Assembly: GCA_028825445.1 (NCBI GenBank)
Contig: JAPKAD010000008.1
Location: 1-64,000 of the forward strand
From: Octadecabacter sp.
GTDB taxonomy: Bacteria > Pseudomonadota > Alphaproteobacteria > Rhodobacterales > Rhodobacteraceae
DNA: 64,000 nucleotides
Reading direction: 5' to 3'
The notes under the pieces were generated by a model that worked only from the letters and a program-made list of their open reading frames with translations, had not been told where the DNA came from and searched no databases. Numbering within the stretch: position 1 is the first letter of the stretch; every line of letters begins with the position of its first letter. Made by a program: the position numbers and the translations under genes. Positions 8,517 through 17,106 of this stretch are shown piece after piece.

Positions 8517-9122
8517 GTTCGCAATAGGATCTGCTGAAGCCCAAACCTCATCGCCAAGCCCAAAAAAGTCTGCGTGTGGCGCAAAGGTTCGTATCAGGGT
8601 TTCATCCAGTGCACCCTCAGCGACACAAGGAACTTCGATCATTTCTGACCACCACTGAAATAGTTCCAGTTCAGCGCGATGACCATTGCCTAAGTTTGTT
8701 TCACCTACTGGTCCAAAACTGATGTAGTCGGCGCCAAGTTCACAAGCTGTCATACCATTGTGGCGTGATGCATAGCAATTTGTGCCGATAACAGCGTTGT
8801 CGCCGAGTTCCTTGCGCACGGCTTTGATCGTTCGGGCTGCGTCCGTCAGGTGCACGCCGTCAAGACCGAGCTTATCAACCATCAAAATATGGCTATCGAT
8901 CACCAGTGCCACGTCACGATCATGGGTAACCAAGCGCAAGGCGTCGGCGGATTTGGCAATGTGGGCGTCGTCCGTTGTGCCCAATGATAAGCGCACGCAG
9001 GCAATATCAATAGTGTCAAGGCAACGTGCGAGGATGTCAGGAAATGTCACTAAGTCAATCTCGGACGGAGTGATCAAATAGATTTGTGGGGTTTCTTTTT
9101 CGTCAATGATCATATCGGTCAT
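8487..9122 (-). CDS. thiamine phosphate synthase-like protein (ThiE/TenI fold)
   Basis: The 211-residue protein has the TIM-barrel pattern of ThiE, which joins the thiazole and pyrimidine halves of thiamine: PQIYLITP at the first strand, LGLDGVHLTDAAR, a CYASRHNGM turn and GADYISFGPV near the end. It is a divergent member, since the usual ThiE arginine and lysine residues for pyrimidine binding are not obvious to me. It may be a Rhodobacterales paralogue rather than the main enzyme. AGGAC stands eight bases before the ATG. It converges on olsA with a 30-bp overlap. Confidence 0.7.
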   Translation of the reverse strand: MTDMIIDEKETPQIYLITPSEIDLVTFPDILARCLDTIDIACVRLSLGTTDDAHIAKSADALRLVTHDRDVALVIDSHILMVDKLGLDGVHLTDAARTIKAVRKELGDNAVIGTNCYASRHNGMTACELGADYISFGPVGETNLGNGHRAELELFQWWSEMIEVPCVAEGALDETLIRTFAPHADFFGLGDEVWASADPIANLKILAAAMN

Positions 9123-9242
9123 ATCTTTGTCCTTTATGTGTCGTCTTTGTGGGTCGACGATTTAATTTATGCGGATATAGCGCTCATGTTGCGTATTGAA
9201 TAGGGGTAGGCTAATTCAAGCTCTGATATATGGAGAGACGGC

Positions 9243-9980
9243 ATGCCTACAGACGCCCCACAGCCCACAATCGTTTTAATTCGCCCGCAAATGGGTGAAA
9301 ATATCGGTGCGGCTGCGCGTGCGATGTGGAATTTTGGTTTGGATAGGATGCGGATCGTAGACCCGCGTGATGGTTGGCCCAATCCGGCTGCAATCGCTAT
9401 GGCGTCTGGTGCAGGAAGGCTTCTGGATGAGGCTGAGATATTTACTGACGTGGCTGACGGGATTGCAGATCGTACCTATGTTTATGCAACGACGGCACGT
9501 CCACGTGAGCTTACCAAGCCAGTATTTTCCCCGGAAGCCGCCATGACAGAAGCCGCAGCGCGTATAGCACGTGGTGAAAAAGTTGCAGTGATGTTTGGGC
9601 CTGAGCGGTCAGGGATGGAAAATGCTGACATCGCCTATGCTAATGCTATTATCACCATGCCAGTGAATCCGCTATTTCCATCGCTGAATCTTGCACAATG
9701 TGTTTTGTTGGTAGGGTATGAATGGCGGCGTGCAATAGGCGAGGTCGTGGATGTGATGGTCCAAGGCCAAACCGTTGATCCTGCTGATCAGCAAGAAATT
9801 GAAGCTTTGGCGCGCCATTATGAAGATCGGTTGAATGACGCTGGGTTCTTTTATCCCACTCACAAAGCAGCCAGCATGAAGTTAAATTTGCGAAATCTTT
9901 GGAGCCGCATGCCAATGACACGGGCGGACGTACAGATGTTGCATGGAATGTTACGCCAACTGTTACGCGGAAAAACCTGA
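9243..9980 (+). CDS. trmJ: TrmJ-like tRNA/rRNA 2'-O-methyltransferase (SPOUT family)
   Basis: This 245-residue methyltransferase carries the SPOUT signatures of TrmJ: IVLIRPQMGENIGAAARAM at the start, MFGPERSGM in the knot, and IITMPVNPLFPSLNLAQCV at the cofactor loop. TrmJ methylates the ribose at position 32 of several tRNAs using S-adenosylmethionine. The ATG follows GGAGAGACGGC closely. It is transcribed away from the ThiE-like gene. A small 5-bp stem (9987-10001) lies just past its stop. Confidence 0.88.
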   Translation: MPTDAPQPTIVLIRPQMGENIGAAARAMWNFGLDRMRIVDPRDGWPNPAAIAMASGAGRLLDEAEIFTDVADGIADRTYVYATTARPRELTKPVFSPEAAMTEAAARIARGEKVAVMFGPERSGMENADIAYANAIITMPVNPLFPSLNLAQCVLLVGYEWRRAIGEVVDVMVQGQTVDPADQQEIEALARHYEDRLNDAGFFYPTHKAASMKLNLRNLWSRMPMTRADVQMLHGMLRQLLRGKT

Positions 9981-10196
9981 AGGTTTGCTTGTTACACAAG
10001 CATTTTGCTTCTGCCCGAGGTGATAGCGCGCCTTTGTTGCGCAAAGTAAATGTGGCGCTACCTCAATTCTTTAGATTTACCTGTAACATTTTGAAGTTTA
10101 GGCTCCGTAAAAAAGAGGGTGTGGCTAATTGGTCCGGCGGGTTGCCGAGCGCCATGGTACAGATTAGTTTTTGAGGTATAAGTATTGAGGTAAAAA

Positions 10197-11348
10197 ATGA
10201 CCACCAAAACGCGCAGTATTTTTGAAGATGTGAGCAACATTCAAAAGCCCTTAGCAGCCCCTGGTGGGATTGATGCCGCAGGTAAAGGCGCGCGGTGGGC
10301 TATTCGCGTTTGGCTAATTATGTTGTTTTCTCTTGTGGTTTTAATGATAACTGTTGGTGGGCTGACGCGCCTAACAGATAGTGGGCTATCAATCACTGAA
10401 TGGGCACCTGTATCTGGTGCGATGCCGCCCATTAATGCGGCCTCTTGGGAAGCCGAATTTGCGGCTTATAAGTTAATACCGGAATATATTAATCAGAATG
10501 CGGGCATGTCGATGGCTGAATTCAAGGTTATCTATTATTGGGAGTGGGGACACCGCCAGTTGGGGCGGTTTATAGGTCTTGTCTGGGCAGTTGGCTTCTT
10601 TTACTTTTTAGTCCAGCGTCAAATTCCTGTTGGTTGGAAGAGACGGCTGGTTTTAATTGGTGCATTGGGAGGATTGCAGGGAGCTATCGGCTGGTGGATG
10701 GTTTATTCTGGGCTGCAAGCGGGGATGGTTGATGTGGCATCTTATCGCCTCGCCACGCATCTTGGGCTTGCGTTTGTCATTCTTGGCTTCATTGCGTGTT
10801 ACGTATTTTTACTTGGACGTAAAGAGTCGGATTTGATGCAGGCGCGGCGTGGTGGCGATGTGCGACTGTTCAAAATATCCACAGCTCTAATGTACTTTAT
10901 CTTTTTACAAATTATTCTTGGAGCCTTAGTGGCAGGGATCGACGCAGGGCGTAATTTCCCGAATTGGCCTTTGATGACAACTGGAACGGGTGGGAGTTTT
11001 TTCCCACCAGAGCCGTTTCAAATCACCCCCGTATGGCGTAATTTTTTTGAGGATGCGGGTCTAGTACAGTTTATTCACCGTATGTCAGCATATTTTTTGT
11101 TTATTTTTAGTGTGTTCGTCTGGTTGCGTGGGCGTAAATCTTCTAACGATCAAACTCGGTTTGGGTTCAATATTATGATGGTAGCCATGACTCTGCAGAT
11201 GGTCATTGGAATTGTCACGGTTTTGTATTCAGCACCTGCCAATATAGCGATTGTGCACCAGTTCATGGCAGTCCTTTTATGGATCGCTATTTTGCGGGCA
11301 AGATATTTGGTTCGCTATCCGATCCCCCAATCATTAAGAGGGAAATAA
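10197..11348 (+). CDS. ctaA: heme A synthase (COX15/CtaA family)
   Basis: The enzyme oxidises the C8 methyl of heme O to make heme A for aa3-type cytochrome oxidase, in the inner membrane. At 383 residues with about eight membrane helices it matches the alphaproteobacterial COX15-type length. Family blocks are VGGLTRLTDSGLSITEWAPV, YYWEWGHRQLGRFIG with one heme-ligand histidine, and later LVQFIHRMSAYF and IVHQFMAVLL with two more. A carboxypeptidase gene begins only 3 bp after its stop. It implies a heme-A-dependent terminal oxidase somewhere in the genome. Confidence 0.95.
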   Translation: MTTKTRSIFEDVSNIQKPLAAPGGIDAAGKGARWAIRVWLIMLFSLVVLMITVGGLTRLTDSGLSITEWAPVSGAMPPINAASWEAEFAAYKLIPEYINQNAGMSMAEFKVIYYWEWGHRQLGRFIGLVWAVGFFYFLVQRQIPVGWKRRLVLIGALGGLQGAIGWWMVYSGLQAGMVDVASYRLATHLGLAFVILGFIACYVFLLGRKESDLMQARRGGDVRLFKISTALMYFIFLQIILGALVAGIDAGRNFPNWPLMTTGTGGSFFPPEPFQITPVWRNFFEDAGLVQFIHRMSAYFLFIFSVFVWLRGRKSSNDQTRFGFNIMMVAMTLQMVIGIVTVLYSAPANIAIVHQFMAVLLWIAILRARYLVRYPIPQSLRGK

Positions 11349-11351
11349 CAT

Positions 11352-12821
11352 ATGTCAACTTATGATGATCTGATGGCATTCCAGCGCGAGACGGAAGCCT
11401 TGTCACAAGTGGCGGGTCGTTTGAGCTGGGATCAAGAAACTATGATGCCACACGCTGCTGCTCCTCAGCGTGGTGAGGAAATTGCCGCGATGGAGAAAGT
11501 TTTACATGCACGGCGCACTGATCCAAGGGTCGCTGACTGGTTAGCTGAGACGAAAACTTGCGGTGAGGTAGAGGACGCACAGCTGCGCCACATTCGTCGA
11601 TCATTCGATCGAGCCAGTAAAGTTCCGGCAAAACTGGCTAGCGAAATTGCACGTGTCGCATCGGAAGCGCAGGGAAAATGGGCTCAAGCGCGTGAAGTTG
11701 ATGATTTTAAAGCGTTTGCACCTGTTTTGAAAGAGATTGTATCCCTAAAACGCGAAGAGGGGTCAGCACTATCAGCGGGCGGTGATGTTTATGACGCGAT
11801 GCTTAGTGACTATGAGGCTGGTGCTACAGCTGCCGAACTAACGGCAATGTTTAATACGTTGCGCCCACGTTTGGTAGCGCTGCGCGCGGCAGTGCTTGCT
11901 GGGCCGACGCCTGCCGTTTTGTCAGGAAAGTTCGACGAAGTCGCGCAAATGAAACTCAGCCGTCAGATAGCCAAAACATTCGGCTATGATATGACCAAAG
12001 GGAGACTAGATAAGGCGGTACATCCATTTTCAAGTGGTTCTGGTCTAGACGTGCGTATCACTACTCGCACTTCTGAGGTGGATCCTTTTAATTGCCTATA
12101 TTCGACTATTCATGAGGTAGGTCATGCTGCATATGAGCAGGGCATCAACTCGGATTATCTTCTGACCCCTTTGGGGCACGGCGTGTCTATGGGTGTGCAT
12201 GAAAGCCAAAGCCGGATCTATGAGAACCAGATTGGGCGAGGTCGTGCTTTTACCAGCTGGCTATATGGTCAGATGCGTGACGCATTTGGAGATTTTGGCA
12301 TTCCTGATGAAGATGCGTTCTATGCTACAGTTAATCGTGTAGAAAATGGTTATATCCGAACCGAAGCTGATGAAGTTCAGTATAACCTCCATGTGTTGTT
12401 GCGATTTGATTTAGAACGCGCCATTATTGCACGTGATATTGAGGTCTATGATCTCGAAGCAGCCTGGAACGAACGCTTTGAAGCTGATTTTGGATTTGCG
12501 GTTGATAAGGCAAGCAATGGGGTCTTACAGGATGTTCATTGGTCGGTCGGGCTGTTTGGATATTTTCCAACCTATTCGCTGGGCAATGTCTATGCGGGTT
12601 GTCTGAACGAGGCGATGCGGTCGATGGTACCCAATGTGGATGCGGCCTTGGAGCGTGGTGATACGTCTCTTGTGACTCGTTGGTTACGCGAAAATGTACA
12701 GCAACATGGCGGACTTTATACCCCGCGCGACGTTATTGAAAAAGCGTGCGGATTTGTGCCATCAGAAGCACCGCTTCTAAATTATCTCGAAGATAAGTTC
12801 CGTGGCATTTATGGGTTGTAA
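11352..12821 (+). CDS. M32 family metallocarboxypeptidase
   Basis: The 489-residue enzyme is a thermostable-carboxypeptidase-1-type M32 peptidase that trims C-terminal residues from peptides. The zinc site is intact: HEVGH at residues 254-258 and the downstream glutamate in HESQSRIYEN at about 283-292. Other family blocks are AGRLSWDQETMMP near the start, VRITTRT before the metal site, and the closing YPTYSLGN-like FPTYSLGNVYAGCL. The length is normal. It has no signal peptide and is cytosolic. It is coupled to ctaA (3-bp gap), an arrangement with no obvious functional logic. Confidence 0.94.
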   Translation: MSTYDDLMAFQRETEALSQVAGRLSWDQETMMPHAAAPQRGEEIAAMEKVLHARRTDPRVADWLAETKTCGEVEDAQLRHIRRSFDRASKVPAKLASEIARVASEAQGKWAQAREVDDFKAFAPVLKEIVSLKREEGSALSAGGDVYDAMLSDYEAGATAAELTAMFNTLRPRLVALRAAVLAGPTPAVLSGKFDEVAQMKLSRQIAKTFGYDMTKGRLDKAVHPFSSGSGLDVRITTRTSEVDPFNCLYSTIHEVGHAAYEQGINSDYLLTPLGHGVSMGVHESQSRIYENQIGRGRAFTSWLYGQMRDAFGDFGIPDEDAFYATVNRVENGYIRTEADEVQYNLHVLLRFDLERAIIARDIEVYDLEAAWNERFEADFGFAVDKASNGVLQDVHWSVGLFGYFPTYSLGNVYAGCLNEAMRSMVPNVDAALERGDTSLVTRWLRENVQQHGGLYTPRDVIEKACGFVPSEAPLLNYLEDKFRGIYGL

Positions 12822-13241
12822 ATATAAATAAAAAATCTTTTTTCCATTTTTTACCTATTTAAACAAAATGTAATTAATAGGATCAACTATGCTCAAGCTG
12901 TTCAATGAAAGTCTAGATGCCTCAAATTTTTGTAATATTTATTATTTAATCAAAAATTACGTGTTCGTATAAACTCCAGTTGTGCATTTTAAACCGTGAC
13001 ATGTACAAAACGCTTTATCAATAAAATTAAAATAACAAACGTTGTGCTTTTGTTCATCAAAGAGTTTTACGGTTACAATTGCAGGGTTTAAAAAAATTTG
13101 CTGATAAACATTTAATTACAGCTTAATTATTTTATATTTTAGATCATATTAACAACGATAAAAGGGACGTGAGGTGTCTTGTATCTCGTGCTAAAAGCCA
13201 AGTTGACTTAAATATTATAGATCATAGAATAAGGGACTGCT
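12822..13241. other. AT-rich intergenic region
   Basis: No protein-like reading was found in this 420-bp stretch on either strand. A weak promoter-like TTGACT at 13203 lies just ahead of the thioesterase gene. No repeat structure stands out. Confidence 0.5.
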
Positions 13242-13664
13242 ATGGAAATGAAGATGGACGTTGCTGAACTTCAGGCGTTTTTAGAACTGGATTTCCCTCA
13301 AGTCTCAAAAAGTTTTGAATTTGTTGAAGTGGCACCGCCGTTTGTGACTATGATGTTGACTGCTTCTGACAAACATCTAAGGCCAGGTGGGACTGTTTCT
13401 GGGCCGTCGATGTTTGCTTTAGCAGACGTTTGCGCTTATTTTTGCATTTTGGCAGCTCTGGGGCCAGTAGCTTTGGCCGTCACCACTAATTGTTCAATTG
13501 ATTTTATTCGTAAACCTGTAGCAGGTCGGTTGCTTTGCCGAATGGAACTGCTGAAACTTGGTCGCACGCTTGCGGTATGTGAAGGGCGAATATTTAGTGA
13601 CTCCATACCAGAAAAAATTGTCGCGCGGGCATCGTTGACTTATTCAATTCCAGCAAACCCATAG
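13242..13664 (+). CDS. PaaI family thioesterase (hotdog fold)
   Basis: At 140 residues this is a typical single hotdog domain. The PaaI hallmark is the segment HLRPGGTVSGPSMFALADV, where the glycine-rich turn and the following aspartate line the acyl-CoA site. The later TTNCSIDFIRKP strand is also typical. Such enzymes hydrolyse acyl-CoA thioesters; the substrate is not evident. A site (AAGGGA) lies upstream of the ATG. It stands 165 bp ahead of rplM, a neighbour arrangement I recall from other Rhodobacterales. Confidence 0.85.
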   Translation: MEMKMDVAELQAFLELDFPQVSKSFEFVEVAPPFVTMMLTASDKHLRPGGTVSGPSMFALADVCAYFCILAALGPVALAVTTNCSIDFIRKPVAGRLLCRMELLKLGRTLAVCEGRIFSDSIPEKIVARASLTYSIPANP

Positions 13665-13829
13665 ATTAAGTGGGGTATAATAATACCATTTTATTAAGTA
13701 TTTGAAAACAAACAATTAAATCATATTTAAGGTACTTGACCGCTAGCCAAACCTAGCTATAAACGCGAAATCAAATATCGGGTCTTCACTATTTTTATAT
13801 GGAGTGGACCAAACACTTAGGAATTACCG

Positions 13830-14294
13830 ATGAAAACTTTCTCTGCTACTCCGGCAGATATCGAGAAGAAATGGATACTAGTTGACGCTGAAGGCGTTAT
13901 TCTGGGCCGTCTTGCCTCTGTTATCGCCATGCGTCTTCGTGGCAAGCATAAGCCGTCTTTCACACCGCATATGGACATGGGCGATAATGTAATTGTTATT
14001 AACGCTGAAAAGATTCAGCTGACCGGCAACAAACGTGATAAGCCAAATTACTGGCACACTGGTACAGTTGGTGGCATCAAGTCTCGTACAACGGGTGAAA
14101 TACTTGAGGGCAAGCACCCCGAGCGTGTAGTGATGCAAGCTGTTAAGCGTATGCTGCCCGGCAATCGTCTGTCGCGCGTTCAAATGACACATCTACGTGT
14201 GTTTGCGGGCACCGAGCATGGTATGGAAGCACAACAGCCTGAAGTTCTGGATGTTGCGTCCATGAACAAGAAGAATACGAGGACAACAGCATAA
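13830..14294 (+). CDS. rplM: 50S ribosomal protein L13
   Basis: The 154-residue L13 is full length. It shows [17 protein letters not shown] at the start, the [12 protein letters not shown] strand and the basic [10 protein letters not shown] helix that contacts 23S rRNA. The ATG of rpsI overlaps its TAA stop by one base, so L13 and S9 are made from one message, as in most bacteria. Confidence 0.98.
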   Translation: MKTFSATPADIEKKWILVDAEGVILGRLASVIAMRLRGKHKPSFTPHMDMGDNVIVINAEKIQLTGNKRDKPNYWHTGTVGGIKSRTTGEILEGKHPERVVMQAVKRMLPGNRLSRVQMTHLRVFAGTEHGMEAQQPEVLDVASMNKKNTRTTA

Positions 14295-14791
14295 TGGCCG
14301 ATCAAGTAAACTCACTCGAAGATCTGGGCCAAGTTGCAGACAGCATCGAAACTGTTGAAGCTCCGCAGATAACCACGATCCAACGCGAAGTCGTCAAAGA
14401 CGCCCTTGGTCGTTCTTATGCCACTGGTAAACGTAAAGATGCAGTTGCACGTGTCTGGATTAAACCAGGTTCTGGCAAGGTCATCGTCAATGGTCGTGAT
14501 CAATCGATCTATTTCGCACGTCCTGTGCTGCGAATGATTTTGCTTCAGCCGTTCGAAGTATCTGGCGTAGCGGGTCAGTTTGACGTTATGGCGACTGTCA
14601 AAGGTGGTGGTCTATCTGGCCAAGCTGGTGCGGTTAAGCACGGTATTTCGAAAGCTCTGCAATTATTTGACCCGTCTTTGCGTGCGGCATTGAAAGCTGC
14701 TGGGTTCATTACTCGAGACAGCCGTGTTGTAGAACGTAAAAAATACGGTAAAGCAAAAGCTCGTAAGAGCTTCCAGTTCTCCAAGCGCTAA
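14294..14791 (+). CDS. rpsI: 30S ribosomal protein S9 with N-terminal extension
   Basis: The S9 core starts near residue 37 ([15 protein letters not shown]) and ends in the conserved [17 protein letters not shown] tail that reaches the P-site tRNA. The first 36 residues form an acidic extension seen, as I recall, in other Rhodobacterales S9 proteins. The total is 165 residues against about 130 in E. coli. A strong terminator follows. Confidence 0.98.
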   Translation: MADQVNSLEDLGQVADSIETVEAPQITTIQREVVKDALGRSYATGKRKDAVARVWIKPGSGKVIVNGRDQSIYFARPVLRMILLQPFEVSGVAGQFDVMATVKGGGLSGQAGAVKHGISKALQLFDPSLRAALKAAGFITRDSRVVERKKYGKAKARKSFQFSKR

Positions 14792-14824
14792 CTACGAGAG
14801 AGTAAATTACTCAACGATTACTGA

Positions 14825-14852
14825 GGGCTCGCAATTTGCGAGCCCTTTTTTT
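14825..14852 (+). terminator. rho-independent terminator of rplM-rpsI
   Basis: A GC-rich stem of about 10 bp (GGGCTCGCAA at 14825-14834 with TTGCGAGCCC at 14836-14845) is followed by a run of seven T. It is the strongest terminator in the window. Confidence 0.93.
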
Positions 14853-14942
14853 ATGTGTAGCAGATTAACAGTAGCGGTTTGATGTCATTGACGTATTTAA
14901 TTAGCGAAATTAGCATAACTACAGTATTAAAATATGTTTTGA

Positions 14943-15581
14943 GTGGTACATAAAAAAGTGGCCATAGTTTATTTACTTACGAGCCCAGCTTTTGAAAATT
15001 TTATAAAAATCAGTAGAACTACAAATTTGGTTTAGCGACTGCATCAGCTTGATAGTACAAGTGAACCGCTACCGTTTAGATGTATTTATGCCGTCGAAGT
15101 TGAACTTGAAAAACTTGTACATCAAGTGTTTGCTGATCACAGAACTCGAACAACGCCCGAGTTTTGTGAAATTGATCCACAGCGCATAATTGCTGCTCTC
15201 AAGCTAACACGTGAACCAGATGTTACGCCAAAAGGTGACATTGCAGAAAACAAAGAGGGTGTAAAAGCACTCGAAAAAGCAATACTTAGGCCACGTAAAT
15301 CATATAAATTGCCTGACGCCGCTTTGAAAATTGGTGATACTATAAATTACGAAAACAACGAAAAAATTATTGCACAAGTAGTTAGTGAAAAGAAGATATT
15401 GTTTGAAGGTGAGGAAACAAGCCTGAGTAAGTCAGCACTGAAACTGCTGCAACGGGACCGATACACATGGCAAACGGTGAAAGGTTGGCAGAACTGGTCG
15501 TTTGAACGTGAGACGATTGCTGAAGGCTTAGAGCGATTACTTAATGATGCAAACTTAGCGACTATGGATAACGAAGAATAG
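14943..15581 (+). pseudogene. GIY-YIG (T5orf172-like) nuclease-family protein interrupted by an amber stop
   Basis: One uninterrupted frame runs from a GTG at 14943 or 14958 to the TAA ending at 15581, except for a single TAG at 15033-15035. Before the stop it reads VAIVYLLTSPAFENFIKISR, the GIY-YIG start (IVY, then KI-S where the family has KIG). After it come RLHQLDSTSEPLPFRCIYAV and FADHRTRTTPEFCEIDP, the rest of a T5orf172/Mug113-type domain. The C-terminal half (about residues 115-195) resembles the RAMA/DUF4357 module with a EGEETSLSKSAL segment. The stop removes the N-terminal catalytic strand from any product. Translation could restart at GTG 15126 to give 151 residues, probably inactive. 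No frameshift was found, so the decay may be recent. Confidence 0.72.
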
Positions 15582-15587
15582 GTAGTT

Positions 15588-16107
15588 ATGGTACTTAACT
15601 TTAAAACACAGATTTTAGTACAAATTATTGAAAGTCTGGTTGTTGTTGAGTTGGGTAGGCGAAACATAGTTGCTACTGCGTTTGCCGGCAACGTACCCGA
15701 CATTGATGTGCTCGCTTATGAAAATGACGCGACATTGCAAGTACAGGCAAAAGTATGGCGTAAAGGTTCAATTCATTTTAATGTAATACGCTATTTGCAC
15801 ATTGATTTTTAAGGTGACCCATCAACATCACATAGGATAGATCAGACATTAGATAAAAAACTAATTTATATTTATAAAAAATTGGTAAAATTGAAGGACA
15901 AATAGATTTTATATCCTTTTACAATCCCAGTTGAAGAAAATCGTTAATAGCAATCATTGCGCATTTTTAAACGAACACAACTGTATGCGTTCCAGCAATC
16001 TAAAATCAACTCATGTATCACTCGAAATGTCGTCCTTAAAGGTTATTTCAGAACAACTGGGCTTTGATAAAGCAATGGTTTGGAGTGAGTTAATTTATCA
16101 TATTAAA
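15588..16107 (+). pseudogene. decayed PD-(D/E)XK-like nuclease-family gene
   Basis: The first part (15588-15812) reads ELGRRNIVATAFAGNVPDID followed by LQVQAKVW. This pattern (GNVPDxDxLA, then QVKA) is that of small restriction-endonuclease-like proteins with a PD-(D/E)XK core. A TAA at 15810-15812 ends it, but the same frame continues with KKLIYIYKKLVKLKDK to a second stop near 15903. A shifted frame from about 15931 then reads FLNEHNCMRSSNLKSTHVSL, like the C-terminal RPKNPESxHC segment of that family. So one gene with two stops and a frameshift explains three small open frames. The family name is uncertain. It lies 6 bp after the broken GIY-YIG gene. Confidence 0.5.
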
Positions 16108-16185
16108 AGAAATAACTATAACACTGCGCAGGTACACCAAAAAGTTTGCATTTTATCTTCAGCTGTGTCGGTTAATCAAGATTTA

Positions 16186-16755
16186 TCAACTACCCCAGCT
16201 GCGTACCGTACCACAATCCATGTGTACAAAATTCGAGCCAGTATAACTGCCAACGCCTCCTGCACTACAGCTGGCGGCTGCTCGCGCCATCTGATTAACC
16301 GAACGACCCTGCATGCGCAGATCAGCAGCCTTTCCTTGAAGATGTAGCGAATTACGCGCAACACCGGATGAATTGGACCGTAACATTGCATTTGTCTGCT
16401 GCGAACGGAAGCCGGAAACCAAAGTATAGGGTTGGTTGGTGTTTAAAAGGTTTTGGGTGGCTGCAACTATATCGATAGCGCGAGTGTCTATCTGATGAGT
16501 AAGATCACTACGCCAATCACGGAAGAAATGGTTCACTTCTGTCAATGCCTCGGGAATGTAGTTACCTTCTATCCAGTAAATTGTATTGATACTTTCACCA
16601 GTACGGCCTGAATACATTTTTAAGCGCCGAATGTCGCCGCCACCACGTAAAAAACCTGCCGCGTTTGAATAGGTAGGTGTGATTGATATAGCTGTTGCTG
16701 CAAAAGCACCTAGTAGAGAACGCCGAGAAATGCCCGAAGCTAATTTATTTTTCAT
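16186..16755 (-). CDS. DUF882/YcbK-like murein endopeptidase (M15-type), Tat-exported
   Basis: The 189-residue protein starts with a twin-arginine signal (ISRRSLLGAFAATAISIT), so it is sent folded to the periplasm. The mature domain has the M15/DUF882 pattern: FFRDWRSDLTHQID, VSGFRSQQTNAMLR, NSLHLQGKAADLRM with a metal-binding histidine and aspartate, and the closing FVHMDCG with another metal histidine. Relatives cleave meso-DAP crosslinks in peptidoglycan. It is divergent from the L,D-transpeptidase gene 351 bp away, which makes crosslinks, so the two probably act on the same structure. Confidence 0.88.
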   Translation of the reverse strand: MKNKLASGISRRSLLGAFAATAISITPTYSNAAGFLRGGGDIRRLKMYSGRTGESINTIYWIEGNYIPEALTEVNHFFRDWRSDLTHQIDTRAIDIVAATQNLLNTNQPYTLVSGFRSQQTNAMLRSNSSGVARNSLHLQGKAADLRMQGRSVNQMARAAASCSAGGVGSYTGSNFVHMDCGTVRSWGS

Positions 16756-17106
16756 GTTAGCGTCGTCCCGTCGCTTAATTGTAGTACCATGATTTTATAG
16801 GGCTTAAACTACTCGCACCCAGATTAATTTTCTATGCCACAAATTGATACTTGGACCAAGCCCTGTGAAAGTTTGAAGCTATAAAAAGCGTCTGATAGGC
16901 GAAATTTTGCGCAAGTTGAGTGCGTATCTGGCAAAGTTGTGTTTGTGCGGAGCTTTGTAGCGTTATTACTTGGAAAGTTAAAACCACTTCTCGACATTTC
17001 ATGTTAGGGTTTTGTTTAAAGTCAATTGCTGTTGATTAAAAGTTCTTTGCCATTAAATGCAATTACATATCTGTTTTGCATGCCAAGTATATTTATGAGA
17101 GACCTA
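16756..17106. other. intergenic region between divergent peptidoglycan genes
   Basis: The 351-bp spacer should hold both promoters. An upstream in-frame TTG at 17026 would extend the L,D-transpeptidase, but the added residues do not resemble the family. No operator-like repeat was recognised. Confidence 0.4.

Noticed and set aside
8487-9122. Naming the ThiE-like gene thiE outright
   Set aside because: The fold pattern fits, but key pyrimidine-binding residues are not evident and no other thiamine genes are near, so no symbol was given.
12822-13241. Possible hidden pseudogene in the gap before the thioesterase gene
   Set aside because: All six frames were read for recognisable motifs and none was found; left as intergenic.
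15931-16347. 138-residue open frame as an independent gene
   Set aside because: Its first half matches the C-terminal end of the decayed nuclease-like gene and its second half runs antisense into the DUF882 gene; no family explains it as a whole.
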